Assembly (NCBI RefSeq): GCF_022376445.1
Contig: NW_025955363.1
Location: 1-35,167 of the forward strand
Direction of reading: 5' to 3'
DNA from: Fomitopsis serialis
Taxonomy: Eukaryota > Basidiomycota > Agaricomycetes > Polyporales > Fomitopsidaceae
DNA: 35,167 bases
This document shows, piece by piece, positions 10,462 through 21,725 of this stretch. The translations under genes and the position numbers were made by a program. The stretch's first letter is position 1, and each line of letters begins with the position of its first letter. Under the pieces are notes generated by a model. The model saw nothing but the letters and a program-made list of their open reading frames with translations, did not search any database and was not told the origin of the DNA.

Positions 10462-11456
10462 TCACGCTGTCTTCGACTTGCCCACCACAATCCTCCACAT
10501 CAGCCAGCACACGACCGACCGCGGGAGCCACTGCATGAGCGCGCTCGCCCAGGCGCCCCTGCCGAGGGTCATGTATCTGGGCGGGTTCGGCTTCACGACC
10601 GCCGACACTACCTGCTTCGCGAACTGGTCAGCGGGGAGCGACGACGGGTCCTGTGCTCGTCCGATGCGCGTGACCATCGAGTCGAAGAAGGGCTTGTAGG
10701 CGCTGTCCTCGCGGAGGACGAGCGAGCTGAGAGCGTTGACGCCGACGTTGCTCTTGACGCCGCCCGGGGAGATGTGCACGACGTGGATGTTGAAGGGCGC
10801 GACTTCCATGTAGAGGATCTCGGAGAGGCGGACGAGCGCGGCCTTCGTCGCGCCGTAGATCCCGCCCCAGGGCGATGGTCTGTGCGGGAGCGAGAGTTAG
10901 GGACGCGTCGGGGCGCGAGACGGGAGGAAGCGTACGTGTCGCCGGTGATAGAGCCTATGTTGACTATCGTCCCGCTGCGCTTGGACTTCATGTGCGGAAA
11001 GACTGCTTGCGAGAGGCGCAGTACGGAAAAGAGGTTGGTGTCGAATGTCTTCTGTGCTCGGTCAAGGGGTATCTCCACGAGAGGACCTAGTGCACGTCAG
11101 CCAGGCGATGGTACCAAAGTCGTATGCTACCCACCTGAGCACGGGGCCCCAGCGTTGTTTACAACAATGTCGATGCTCCCCTCCCGCTCAAGCACCGTCT
11201 TCACGACCTCTGCCACGTCCTCGTCTGACGTGACGTCCAGCTTCAGCGTGGAGATATTTGGGTCCTTGAAGCCTTCCATGGCCTCGACCCTGCGCGCCGT
11301 GGCATAGACTTTGCAGCCCTGTGCCGCAAACTCTTCACATCTGGATGAATAACCGTGTCAACAGGCCGCTTTGACGATACGACAGAACGGCACTCACAGC
11401 GCGAAGCCAATGCCGCCCTTCGAGCAACCAGTGACGATGACAACCTTGCCGGACAT
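10462..11456 (-). CDS. Short-chain dehydrogenase/reductase, AYR1-like (1-acyl-DHAP reductase type)
   Basis: Classical NAD(P)-dependent SDR of about 285 residues. The start at 11456 (MSGKVVIVTGCSKGGIG) places the Rossmann TGxxxGxG at the N-terminus as expected; a longer upstream open frame is ignored. Introns are at 11341-11397, about 11088-11134 and about 10875-10930. Spliced order is CEEFAAQGCKVYATARR, DVTSDEDVAEVV, NNAGAP, then DTNLFSVLRLSQAV, the catalytic Ser (NIGSITG) and Tyr/Lys (GGIYGATKAAL), and VVHISPGGVKSN. The TGCS glycine loop and the C-terminal hydrophobic segment (WASALMQWLP...VVCWLMWRIVV) resemble yeast Ayr1, a lipid-droplet/ER enzyme reducing 1-acyl-dihydroxyacetone phosphate. 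The assignment to AYR1 is by resemblance; a related ketone or retinol reductase is possible. Confidence 0.9.
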
Positions 11457-12055
11457 GTCGGGCGGAAGGCTACGGTGAGGCTGATCTATGGAGGTGGACA
11501 AGAAGCGGTGATGCCCAGCGCGCCAGCGTGCGGCATGATAAAGGAGACGACCATGATTGAACACAGCCACATGCCACGGTTCTGAGTCACAACAAAAAGA
11601 AGTTGGTGAGAGTCGCCGCAGTGATTCGCAGTGATCGGCTCGGCCACTGGCGGACGAGGCCTGACGAGGCCCGATTGCGATCTGACCTTGACCTCGGCCA
11701 CAACCCGACAAAAGCGGAGGACCTGCATGAACCCGACCCGTCAGACAGGGAGGCCTGCCGAGCTTTGAAGTGAATTGAATCACTCAGTATGTCAGTATTC
11801 AAATATTCACCTTCAACTTCAAGCTCAACTCCCGTGAGACATGTCTAACTCAGGGCATGATCGTTTGATTGCGCACCGTCGGTTTGATTGCGGGCATGCG
11901 GGCGACGGCCGATGCGACGACATACGCTGGCATGAGGCAAGGCAATCGGTACTTACACAGAAACTAGTAGCGTTCTGTCATTACTTCACGATGCTACTGT
12001 ACAGATGATGTCAGCAGAACAGGCTGCAAGACACCCGCCCAGTCCATGAAACGGA
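11457..12055. other. Intergenic, promoter side of the dehydrogenase
   Basis: Divergent-free gap between the dehydrogenase start and the 3' end of the BAG gene (both on -). A longer in-frame extension of the dehydrogenase through this region is not family-like. Nothing else is recognised. Confidence 0.45.
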
Positions 12056-14809
12056 TCAGAACAACTCCCGCTCCCTCGCCATCCTCAACTCATGCGCCGC
12101 CTCACTGGCAGCGTCCACCTTCTGCCCAATCTCCGGGTGCGACTCTTCCTCCTTCAGCCGGAGCTCGCCCCGCGCACCTTGATGTTCCTCCGAGGGCGTC
12201 ACGACGATAAGCGGAGCGGGGTCCATCGGCGGCGTCCCCGGGCCCTCCTCCTCGCTCTCCGCATCGCCGCGCGACGGGCTGAGCGTCGGAGTCGCGGGGC
12301 GGTTGTGAAGGCCAGCAACCGACATCGAAGGCTCGCCCTCCGTCGTGAGGCGCCGCTCGATATGCGCGACCTCGGGTTCCAGGTGTTCAGCAGGCGGCGA
12401 CGTAGGTGTCGGTGGCTGCTCGACGACGGCAGAGAACTGTGGATGAATGTGCACCGGGGGGGCGGGTGTAGGCTCTGCGCGTGAAGGCGGCCGCTGGGAC
12501 GAGATAGCCTCCTTGTCCTCCTCATCTGCGTCTTTGATGTCGACCTCTGGCGTTGGCGGCGACTCAACTTCGCCCGGCACACCCAGGCTCTCCTTCCCCA
12601 CACCAATGTCCTCGTTATCGCTCTCGTACCCGCCCTCGTTCTCCGGCTCCGCGTCAGGGATCTCGACCTCCGGCGTTGGCGCACTCTCTACGACACCCAG
12701 CTCGTCAGCATCCAACTCCATCGGCTCAGCAAGCGCGTCGTCCGCCACGGAGGACATCGACGGGGCGGACTCACTCAGCTCGACCAGCATACTGTTGCCG
12801 CTCTCCTCCGCGCGCACCCGGTCGACGTCGATCCACCCGTCCTCGTCTCCCGAGCCCGACGACGACTCCCCCGCGCTGCTACGCTCCGCGGGCACGAGCG
12901 TGACCGACTCCTGCGCCTGCATCGGCTCCACGTGCGGGACGATGTCGAGGCTCGCCTCCGCGCCCGCGTGCAGGTCCGGGTTCCGCTCGACGTCCCTCCG
13001 TTTCTCCTCCCGCTGCGCGTCCGTCGGCGGGTCCGCCGTCGCCTCGTAAACACCGGGGGCTACCGGCACCGTCTCTTCCGTCTGCGCGGGGGTCTCGTCG
13101 AGATGCGCTTCGGGCACCGCGTCCTGGTCGGGGTCCCGCTCGACGTCCATCCCCTTCTCGTCTTGCTGCTCGGCGGACGGTGGCTCCGTGACGGCCTCGT
13201 ACACGCCAAGCGCGACGGGAACCGTCTCTTCTGTCTGCGTTGGCTGCGCAGGCGGTTGCTGATCGAGGCGCGCTTCGGGTTGGGCGTGCTGGTCGGGCTG
13301 CTCGACGACGTCCATCGCCTTCTCCTGCTGCTGTTCCTCCGTCGGCCGCTCCGCCGTCGCCTGGTACGTCCCCGGCGCGACCTTCACCGTCTCCCCCACC
13401 AACTGCCCTCCCTCCTTCGCCGTCTCCGTCTCCTTCGCCTGCCACCTCGCCCACACCTCCCCAACAACCGCCTCGACCCTCTCCGCCTCCGCCTCGACCT
13501 CCCTCACGATCGCCTTCCTCCGCTCCCTCACCTCCCTATCCCCGCCACTCTCCACCGCGTCCAGCCTCCCCAACAACTGGCTCAGCTCCTCGAGGTAGCC
13601 ATGCACCACCGCGTTCCGCGACGTGTACGCGAGCTGCGGGCGGCGGCTCCTGCCCTCCTCGACGCCCGCGGCGTCCGCGAGGACGAGCGCGGACAGGGCC
13701 GCGGGGTCGGCCGGCACGGAGACGTGGTCGTGCGCGCCCGGTGCCAAGGCGAAGTCCAGGCTGGACGGGAAGCGGAAGCCCGCCCTGAGCTGCGTGAACT
13801 TGGTGCGGTACTCGTCGATCGTGCGGAGCGCGGCGGTGCGCGCGGCGTGCGTGCGGTAGGCATCTTGGATCTTGTGCGCTGCGTCGTGTTGCTCGGGCGT
13901 CGCCTGGGGGGTTGCGCCTTCGGCGACGGCGTGCGGATGGGGACTTTGAAGTGGCCGGTGGCTCCGTTGTAGGAAGCGGTCGGCCTGATGGGGCTCGGGG
14001 GAACCGCTGAGCGCGGCGGAACGGACGATGCGCGCGACGCGTAACTGTCAGGCTTGGGATGTAATTGCGTAGCAGGAGTGCCCTGCGAGGCCATCCCACG
14101 ACGGCGGGTAGGTGCGACGGTACGTGATCGCCGATTGCTTTGGGGCGAGGTCTGTACACATCGTCATTAGGCAAGAACGATCGGTTCGGGTGGCACTACT
14201 CACCATCTCGTCTTCCTCTGGCATCCAGCCATAGGGACCGAAGAGGGGGTCGAACTGACTCGCGCGCTGCTGGCGGCCGTACTCCTGCTCCCTCCGCCTC
14301 AACTCCTCCGCACGGATGCGTTGCCTTCGCTCCTCCTCCATGAGCCTCCGTCTCTCCTCCTCCAACTGCCTCTTTTCTTCCTCCAATCTCAGCCTTTCCA
14401 ACTCCCGTTCGCGTTCGCGCTCCCTCCTCTGCAACTCCCCCTGCAGCGCTCGCTGGCGCTCCTGCTCTGTCATCGCCCTGCGCTGGCGGACACTCGGGCT
14501 ATAGCCGCTGAATCCGCCGTAGGGCGGGAAGCCGCCGTCGTACGAGTCGTGCTCTTCGTAGTCGTCGAGGTCGTCATAGATCGGGTTGTACTGCGACGGG
14601 ATACCGTAGCCCTGCCGGGCGAGGCGCGTGTGTTCTGCGCGTTGGCGGGCCTCTTCCTGGGCACGACGGGCGGCGAGCAGCTGTTCCTGGGCCGTGCGCT
14701 CCTGGGCGAGGGCGCGGAGGTAGTCGGCGTCGGCCGAGGAGTAGGAGGGACTTGCGCGTGCGTAGCTGTAGGGGCTGGAGTATGCGCCGTAGGGGTTGTA
14801 GCCGAACAT
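12056..14809 (-). CDS. BAG-domain co-chaperone with IQ motif and coiled coil
   Basis: Predicted Hsp70 nucleotide-exchange co-chaperone of about 886 residues in three exons: 14204-14809, 13945-14151 and 12056-13903. The start at 14809 gives a Tyr/Ser/Pro-rich N-terminus (MFGYNPYGAYSSPYSYA). A long charged coiled coil rich in Glu/Arg (ERERERELERLRLEEEKRQ) spans about residues 110-185. After a Pro-rich linker comes an IQ calmodulin-binding motif (AAHKIQDAYRTHAARTA) around residue 280. The BAG domain (NAVVHGYLEELSQLLGRLDAVES) follows at about 365-420, as in fungal and plant IQ-BAG proteins. The long acidic C-terminal half is repetitive and probably disordered. The first intron (52 bp) is clean; the second (13904-13944, 41 bp, weak GTCCCC donor) is inferred to bring the IQ frame into register. 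Confidence 0.85.
12914..13393 (-). repeat. Three tandem ~50-residue repeats inside the BAG protein
   Basis: Three consecutive units begin ETVKVAPGTYQATAERP, ETVPVALGVYEAVTEPP and ETVPVAPGVYEATADPP, and each continues with EQQ/QRE-EK...DV..-PD..A..EA.LD. Unit lengths are about 54, 51 and 55 codons. A second, shorter pair follows nearby (APTPEVEIPDAE and PPTPEVDIKDAD). This is internal gene duplication in the acidic tail. Confidence 0.85.
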
Positions 14810-15509
14810 GATTTCGTAGATGTGTGTCGTGCAAAGTCGTGAACGGGGTGTGCGAATGTGTGAGTACAGAGAGACGGGGAGGGAGGGTATTATACTGACC
14901 TCAGCGGCTAGAACGGCACTTCGGGGCGATTCGAGAGTTGGCGCGGTGTGGCGGGGGCGGCGAGAGTTCGAGAGCGTTCATCACTGTCGACGTCCGTCGG
15001 TGGAGACAAATCCGGCAGGCGGCCGAACGTTCTAGCACACTCCAGGCAGCCTCGTCGCTGACGTCTCCTGGGCACCTCCCAGACTGCATAGCCTGTTTGG
15101 GCTGATCCACACATCCGTGCGCATCATTCTGTGTCGATAGATAACGAGCGAGATGAGAACTCCTGAGTTAACTCGGACGACTCGGAGGAAGGGAGGTGTT
15201 TGGCCTTGTTAGGATCCAACGCCGCCGCCTGCCATTTCTGGCAGTGACATCATGCCAAGAACCGTCGATCGGACGACAGACCGGCCCGGGATAGCCCGGG
15301 ATGTCCTGTACGGTCACTCACTGACCGGCAACTCATTGGCCCTGGCTTTGAACGAAAGACTCCCGACAACTTGAGCTCTGGACTACCACGCACACACTAC
15401 GCACACATCTCCTACTAGTGAGTAGTGGTCAATGGACTCGGAGTCATAACTGCCAGTAGTACACCATAGTTTCTACTTCCCACCACAGCGCGTTCGAAAA
15501 TTCCGAACG
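14810..15509. other. Intergenic between the BAG promoter and the sedolisin 3' end
   Basis: Holds the BAG promoter (near 14810-15110) and the sedolisin 3' flank. A short self-complementary patch CCCGGGATAGCCCGGGA is at about 15286-15302. No gene seen. Confidence 0.5.
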
Positions 15510-17989
15510 TCACGCACCCAGGACAAGTTCCTTCAGAACACCAAAGTTGGGCGTGCCCCAACCAGTAACAGGATCCCATCCTATCGTTGTCTAGTCACAA
15601 TTTTATGAGTAAACCCTTCACTGACATCACAAGATAAACCTCACGTTGAAGCCCTCGGTGCCACACCCCGGGTTGTTACCGACAGTGATATCGTTGAATC
15701 CCGTTGTCGTCTCCGCGTTGAGCGAATAAATCAATGGGTTGAGGAAGCCAAGTGGGGGCTTCCCGCTGGCGATGCGCGCGTCATTGAGTAGGGACACGAA
15801 TGCTGTGAACGTGGGCGAGGAGCACGAAGTCCCGTCAACGAGGCCAGTTTCGGCGTCCCATACAATAGTGAAATTGACGCCCTCAGCAGAGACGTCAGGG
15901 TAGGCCTGTTTAGCCGTCAGTGGAAATGTTCAGATCTTATGGAGAGAATGACGCACTCGGCCAGACCTTTGGAGAGCTAAGTATCAGCCTGTGTGCGAGC
16001 TATCATCACCTCACTACTCACGCGTTATACAGACCCGCGTACGTCCCGGGAGCCAGCTCGCCGAGGTACTTCGTCACCGCAGTATCCTGGTATGATGGCC
16101 GAGCGAACTGGACAAACTATTCAGCCCGCCCCGAAGGTCTGTGACAACAAAGATCAACGCACATAGTTGCTAAATCCACCACCAGAGAACCACGCCGCGA
16201 TCTCCGGCACCTCCGAAGTCGCTCCCACAGCGGTGACGCTGACAAGCATCTGTTAGTACACGCTGTGGTCAGCATAATAATATTCTCACTATGGGCAACT
16301 AGCTGGGAATTCGGGTATGAACATTGTCACGTTGCGACCATCGTTGCTGTAGCATTCCTGGGTAGCCGGGTCCGGGTCACCGTCGCCGACACCCCCGTCT
16401 CCGGAGCTGAACATGATAGAGACCCCTCGGGCACCTAAGATGTCTTAGGTCAGCGATCGTGTCCACACGGAGGTCAACGTCGCATACACACCAAGCTGCG
16501 CGAACTCCGCGCAGACGCGTGTCGCATAGCTGTACGGAACTGCAAAACCCTATGAAGTACAGTCACACCATCACTGGAAAAGCATCGTACCGGTCTGCTC
16601 GTCGTCTCCGTAGCTGGTGGAGATCGACTGTGGCAGGTCCTCTGCAGAGAGCACGTATCCGAGCCACTGCAAACGCGTCAGGTCCCAAAGACTTTGCACG
16701 AGTACCTAGAACCAGCCACTCGCCTGCATGTATGGTTCATTTGTATCCGTAGGCTCGAGATCGTCCGGTATGAAAGGCGGGCTCCCACCAGTCGTGTAGA
16801 ACGTTCCCGGCGTCGGGTACGTAAGGCTGAACGCATATTGTGTATCTGGGACCTTCCAGTTTAGTCGCAGATTTCAAAGCGTCAATACATTTCCTACCCA
16901 AGTTCGCTTCAATCCCAGCATCAGCCGGTGTCTGGTTATTAAGTCCACCTACGAACGCAGTGATGGCTCAGTTACAGCAAAAGATCGACCACGGACTGCT
17001 CTCACCATTGATATAGACCACCGAGAACGTGCTGTTAGCAGCATACGGCACCTCCTCTCCCAAAAACTGATAGTAATCCGCGTAGTTCGCGTACTGCTCT
17101 AGGTAGCCCGTCACAGCGATCTTGTTCTCCCCGGGCACCTGCGGCGTGTACCCCGTCGCGTTGTACAGCTCTAGCAAGCACTCCGGGGTGATGGTCCCGT
17201 TGCAACTTGCGGCGACTTGTCCCCCGGAAGCGCTGGGCACGGCGATCATAGCGCCATCTGACTGGGGGATAGCGGTGTTTGCGCGGAAGGAGCGGTAAGT
17301 GGTCCGCATCGGAGTGAAGCGGGAGAACATGGTGGTGGGCTGGACGACCTCGATGTGGTCATGCAGGTGCTCCGGAAGGCTGTACGACGTCGTGCGGACG
17401 AGCGAATCGCCGCTGGCGGCGTGCGTCCACACATGGTACGTCTAGGCGACATGTGAGCATTATCAGACATGCTTGAAGACGGAGCCATAGCTTACAGTGT
17501 CCAACATTATCTCCGCCAACGAGACAGGCACCCTGACGGTGACCCAGTCGCCAGCGGGCGACCGCGACAACGCATCACTCAAGAGACCGTGCGACGCAAG
17601 CCAATCCTCGACCAACTGCACACTCTCAGGATGAGGCGCAACGAGCGCTTCCACGTCCTCCTTCGACAAGTGCTCTCCGTACCTCTCACTCGACGGATCA
17701 CTATATCACGCGATCAACATTCCGGTCAGCACCTTCGCTCGCGCATGCATGCCTAGCAGACACTCGAGACGCACCTCACAGCGTACAGGTGCTCCTCCAG
17801 CTCAGCGAACTTGGGCTGTGGCAGGCCGATGCGGAGCTCGATCGTGTGCGCGGGCGGCGCAGGGCGCAGGGCGTTCCAACCCCGGGGCGGGTGCACCGTC
17901 TCCTTCACCCTGTGCGTATATTCCGCAGGCGCCGCGGCAGCGAGCGCACCGAGTATGGCCCATAGCAAGGCGGACCGCAGCGACGGCAT
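15510..17989 (-). CDS. Secreted sedolisin (peptidase family S53, tripeptidyl-peptidase type), complete
   Basis: Acid serine-carboxyl protease, probably secreted. The start at 17989 gives a signal peptide ([19 protein letters not shown]) followed by the Pro-kumamolisin propeptide ([22 protein letters not shown], then [21 protein letters not shown]). The catalytic domain shows the Glu/Asp pair in GIEANLDTQYAF, the oxyanion Asp in [26 protein letters not shown], and the nucleophile Ser in GTSCSSPTF. The calcium-site loop is [13 protein letters not shown], and the C-terminus is [18 protein letters not shown]. At least eleven introns are needed. One is a GC-AG intron (16667-16723), and two flank a 10-nt exon (15967-15976). 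With these splices every frame joins and no stop remains. It likely digests extracellular protein for nutrition. A decayed copy of its tail lies at 19195-19330. Confidence 0.93.
15967..15976 (-). other. 10-nt microexon of the sedolisin gene
   Basis: Between the exon ending GLYNA(GC) and the exon starting AYPDVSAEG the frame fits only if the 10 bases CTCTCCAAAG are kept. They lie between a 45-bp intron (GTGAGT...CTTAG) and a 61-bp intron (GTCTGG...AACAG). The product reads NASPKAYPDV, close to the usual NxxGRAYPDV of the family. Inferred from phase and length; no transcript evidence. Confidence 0.7.
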
Positions 17990-18289
17990 TTTGCTAGTCG
18001 AAACCGGAGAGCCTGAGACGAGGATGAGCTATCGAGGTCAGAGGGCTCGTCCGCGGATGGACCATCGACTCCGTTATGTAGGGGGACACCCGTATGGTGT
18101 CATCCTACAGACGGACACGGTAGGGTATTCATAGCGCTATGACACCCGAATACGCATGGAATCTGCCAGGAACAGAGGGCGCGCATGACCTGCGGCGTAA
18201 GCGGAGGGACCAATTGTCTATCTTTAATCAAGGGACATGTTGTGAGACGCACTGACTGAGGGATCGCCGGGATCGTTGCCTGCGGATGA
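17990..18289. other. Sedolisin promoter region
   Basis: Upstream flank of the sedolisin gene on -. No gene seen and no confident core promoter element. Confidence 0.4.
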
Positions 18290-18990
18290 CACAGGTCAGC
18301 GTTCGTGAGAATGGACAGTGCGCTGCTCACCTCGGATGCGGTATCATTACCTCCAAGTGCTTTGTACCCTACAAGGGAATACCAGCCCCGCCGAGAGACT
18401 GATGCAGGAAGATACTGAACGTCTATCGGAAGCAGCTCAGTAAACAATAGAGTATAGCAATTGCCCTAGCAACGTCTGCAGCATCATTCATGGACTTCTA
18501 CCGCTCTCGACTGAGAAGAGAGCAAGGAACAATTACTTATGTCACGTAAGGGTACATCACGAGATGCCACTGGCCGCAAACCAAGATAGCGATCGAATGC
18601 AGCCTGAGAGCGGAAAAGTGCCGAATAAGAAACAAGTTGAATATCGGCGACCAAGCAGGAGTGGAGGTTCAACATAGCAGATAGTAGTCCTCACTGTCGC
18701 CGACTCCTCCTGAACAAGCCTTCGTATCGCACTGCATTTCCCGCTCAGTTTTCCATATTCGTTTGCGACGAGATACGATTCATAAAGTCGTAGGCAACGA
18801 TTTCTGTCCATCTACCCAATCGCCGTCAGTCGACCACCAAGTCGGGACACAGATAAAATCACTCACGTACTCCCAGCGCACTCCTTCAAGTCGTACTACC
18901 AGTAACGAACCCCACGCAGAGTGACAGAACGCAGGCGCCCCAGCGGGATGACCTGTTCCCACGCAGAGTGAACTTCACCAGTAACACTTG
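18290..18990 (-). pseudogene. Relic of the 3' end and downstream flank of an F-box gene
   Basis: This stretch resembles 21270-22000, the tail and 3' flank of the intact F-box gene at 21726-23405, in the same orientation. Shared features include the flank GAGAA(T/C)GGACA(G/A)TG(C/T)GCTGCTCAC and the terminal exon. The relic reads YESYLVANEYGKLSGK where the intact gene reads YRSYLVGNEHGNLSGR, then loses frame. The sequence CACTCTGCGTGGG from the intact GHSAWGQF exon appears twice, 47 bp apart. Stops and frameshifts are frequent; the 5' part is absent. Confidence 0.7.
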
Positions 18991-19194
18991 CGCCGCACAG
19001 GTCCCCATGGAATGAAATCGCGCTCAACTCCCACATGAGTGGCATCCCGGAGAAGCAGCACTAGTAGCCTCCGGGATGCATACCTTGGATACGACTTGTT
19101 GAGGGGAGGGCAGTTGCACCGTAACCGTGTTTCGTACTAGCAATTCGGTGGACCGACCGTAGCTACACATGTATCAGGTCTGATGAGTTATCTG

Positions 19195-19330
19195 TCAGAG
19201 CAAATAATGAATACGTTCATGCATCATGCACCCATGACAAGCTCCCTTCAGCACACCAAAGTTGGGCGTGCCAGACGACTGCTTGTGACCGACGGATTCC
19301 GATCCCGCATCGACCCGCGCTCCATACGGG
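19195..19330 (-). pseudogene. Relic of a sedolisin C-terminus
   Basis: The minus strand reads [10 protein letters not shown] followed by CTTGTC(A/C)TGGGTGC, matching the last exon of the intact sedolisin ([15 protein letters not shown]) at the nucleotide level. One base is inserted after the Lys codon and the terminal TGA is out of frame. Upstream on the minus strand nothing of the catalytic domain is readable. Confidence 0.65.
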
Positions 19331-19442
19331 CGGTGACGATGCATCGTTGCCGCCATAGGGACTCCTGGGGGTTGCTGAAGGGCTGAACAGGACACAAGTG
19401 TTAGACGGACACGTGTGTGTGCAAACTGGCTCACTCATGATG

Positions 19443-20983
19443 TCAATTATATTCAGCGCGCACCCAGGTGACGGTGACTACGCCACGGGCAGACCATGGC
19501 TGCAATATGCCACGGAAAATGCGTTTAAGCTTCTGACGGATGTCCACATTCACATCATGATGGACGTCTCGAAAAAATTCCACCTCGACATCCTTCAATG
19601 TGTCGAAGTATGGCCCGCTCATGACCTCGTGCAGGTCCCGCAGATCGAGCTTCTCCAGGATGAGACTGGACTCCTTATGTGCGAGAAAGTTGTCATCGAA
19701 GAATAATCTAACACGGACCTTGATGTGCTCGAGCTGATGGCTTCGGATTGTGGAGAAGATGCCGTGCAACTCGTCCGTTACTTCGGCCCACACTGTGCTC
19801 GGCCCCGTGTCTTTGGCCATGTGCTCGATGGTTTGCAGTGTGAAGTCCCAGGATCGCAGGGTGTTGTTTTGCAACAGATTGCCGTGAACACCTACATTGT
19901 GCACGTGCATCAGGGGCGACTCGAGTCTCCAAGCAAGATGAAGGACTCTTACGGTTATAATTGTCAAGGTGTGTCTCGCGGTAACGAGTCAACGATGCCC
20001 CTGCCGCTTCGAGGAGTTTGTTAAGGGGTATCACTGTCATGGAGGGATGGGAAGTGTGAAATTTCAGGTCCGCAAGTGACTTGCAGAGGCCTGAGCGCGC
20101 CATCCAGTTGAGGAAAATCACCATGACTTCTTCGTGGTGCAAGAGGTCTCCGATGTTAAGGTATCGAAGACGAATGTGAGATGGCGACTGGAATAGTGAG
20201 GCTCCCGCGTAACTGGCAGCATCTTGCGGAGATCGGATCTCAACATCTATAATCGTGAGGTCTGTAAGCTCGGGGAAGGCAGACACAATCCGCCGCAGCT
20301 GCGAGATGTTGTTCAGTTCGCAGAATCGAAGCGTCAACGATTTGACAGACTTGAAATCCGACAAGGCGAAGAAAAAACCCGTGTGGATGAAAGAAAGCCT
20401 TCCGAACCGGATGTCAAGGAGGCGTACGCGAGGCATCAGGCCAGCGAGCGCAGACGGTAGTGCTTGAAGGAAGCCCATGTAGCGAGTACTTCCGTAAGCC
20501 CGTAGCTGGCATGTGCTCGCGAGCCACTGCTTGACGCGTGGTGACGCGTAGCACTGCTTGTACAGCCTGTTGAAGCTGGTGCGGCTGCGAATCTCAACGG
20601 CGTAGTAGAGGTTGTGCATCGCACGCGGATACCACATTGCGCAGACCAGTGCCACAACGGGCAGTGTGGACTGATCCTCGATCACGTCAATGACGAACTC
20701 GAAGATCTCGAGCGGGATGCGAGCGGAGAGGGCTAGGGGCAGGGTGCCCTCAAAACGGGCGTCCCGCCACTGCCACCAGAGTATGAATCTCTGTTTTCCG
20801 ACGCCGAAGTCCTCGTCGCCCCATTCCTTGGGGCTGGATTCCTCATCGCTCTGTTCATCGGCACTCCATTGCGTGGTTTGTGCGTGTGAGACGTCAGGAG
20901 AAGGGGGAAAACGCTAAGTGAACGCATCAGTCGGGATCATGGACAGAATCAAGATGACCGACGCTAGGCTGGAGATCGGACAT
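19443..20983 (-). CDS. F-box protein with leucine-rich C-terminal region
   Basis: Putative SCF ubiquitin-ligase substrate adaptor of about 476 residues. The F-box is ARIPLEIFEFVIDVIEDQ followed by TLPVVALVCAMWYPRA. Irregular leucine-rich segments follow (VRLLDIRFGRLSFI, VKSLTLRFCELNNISQL, LTDLTIIDVEI, LRYLNIGDLL), then NTLRSWDFTLQTIEH and a C-terminus SARGVVTVTWV typical of basidiomycete F-box/LRR proteins. The intron at 19892-19952 (61 bp) is clear in phase. A first exon MSDLQPS at 20963-20983 with a 49-bp intron (20914-20962) is inferred because the main exon has no ATG before an upstream stop; this start is less certain. It lies between two relics and the related F-box gene. The target is unknown. 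Confidence 0.8.
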
Positions 20984-21725
20984 CTGGGCACTCGCACCCT
21001 ACGAGTATGGCGACGTGAATATGAGGAGCCGTAAGTGTGAAGGTATTTTTAGTTGTTTATTACGGCTGTTGTACAAACGGTGGACCGCTCGCGCGCGGGG
21101 GTGTATGGAACGTTCAAGTTTGAGTCAAGCAGCGTATCAGGCCAGGATCTCAGCCCTACTAGGCGGCCCGGCACCGGTCCGTGTGGTCGGTCTGTTTACA
21201 TCCCGTCCAGCCACGACATAATTATTAGGGTCGAGCTGTCCATCAGTTCAATGTATGTACACTACCTAAAGCCAATACTGCGAATTCATGAGAACGGACA
21301 ATGTGCTGCTCACATTGGATCTAGTGTCACCAAGCCTGAACGCGAATCCCATAAAGCAGGATTGGAGAGTCTCGCCGAGCGAGACGACGAGTGGGTATGG
21401 AGATCCAACTCCGAGTCAGTAACACGCGAAGTACGGTGCAGCAGCAGCGCTTGAAATGTAGCAACGACTCCAGCATCCCACTGTTCATAGTATGTAGAAC
21501 ATCTTCTGACGCTCTCAGCCGCCGAAGAAGCAACAAGTGACGATCATGTCGAGTAAATAAGGCTACACGTTATGAGGTTAGTACAACACGGCCGCAGGGC
21601 ACGACAGAGAGCAGATGCAGAATGTACGCAAAGCACGCTGGGTATCACTGGCAACAGTCAAGTGACCGAGAACGTCTACGGGCAAGCAGGAAGGAGTGGA
21701 GATCATTCATAGTAGATAGCGATCC
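20984..21725. other. Intergenic; 3' flank of the next F-box gene, partly duplicated
   Basis: No gene seen. From about 21270 the sequence resembles 18290-18480, consistent with the duplicated block. AT-richer sequence at 21200-21300. Confidence 0.55.

Noticed and set aside
10450..11307. 285-codon open frame on + over the dehydrogenase
   Set aside because: It is antisense to a well-supported SDR and runs through its introns; it has no motif of its own.
7184..11456. Secondary-metabolite cluster made of the 2OG oxygenase and the dehydrogenase
   Set aside because: They are almost 2 kb apart, there is no backbone enzyme, transporter or cytochrome P450 nearby, and the other neighbours are unrelated.
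11457..11783. Upstream in-frame extension of the dehydrogenase
   Set aside because: SDRs of this type start just before the glycine-rich loop; the extension is not family-like.
12447..13972. Long open frames on + opposite the BAG gene
   Set aside because: They are antisense to a GC-rich, Glu-rich coding sequence and read as Ser/Pro/Arg- or Leu/Arg-rich low complexity, with no family motif.
18484..18675. Small minus-strand frame as an independent gene
   Set aside because: It falls in the decayed F-box tail and flank; no start, splice or domain evidence.
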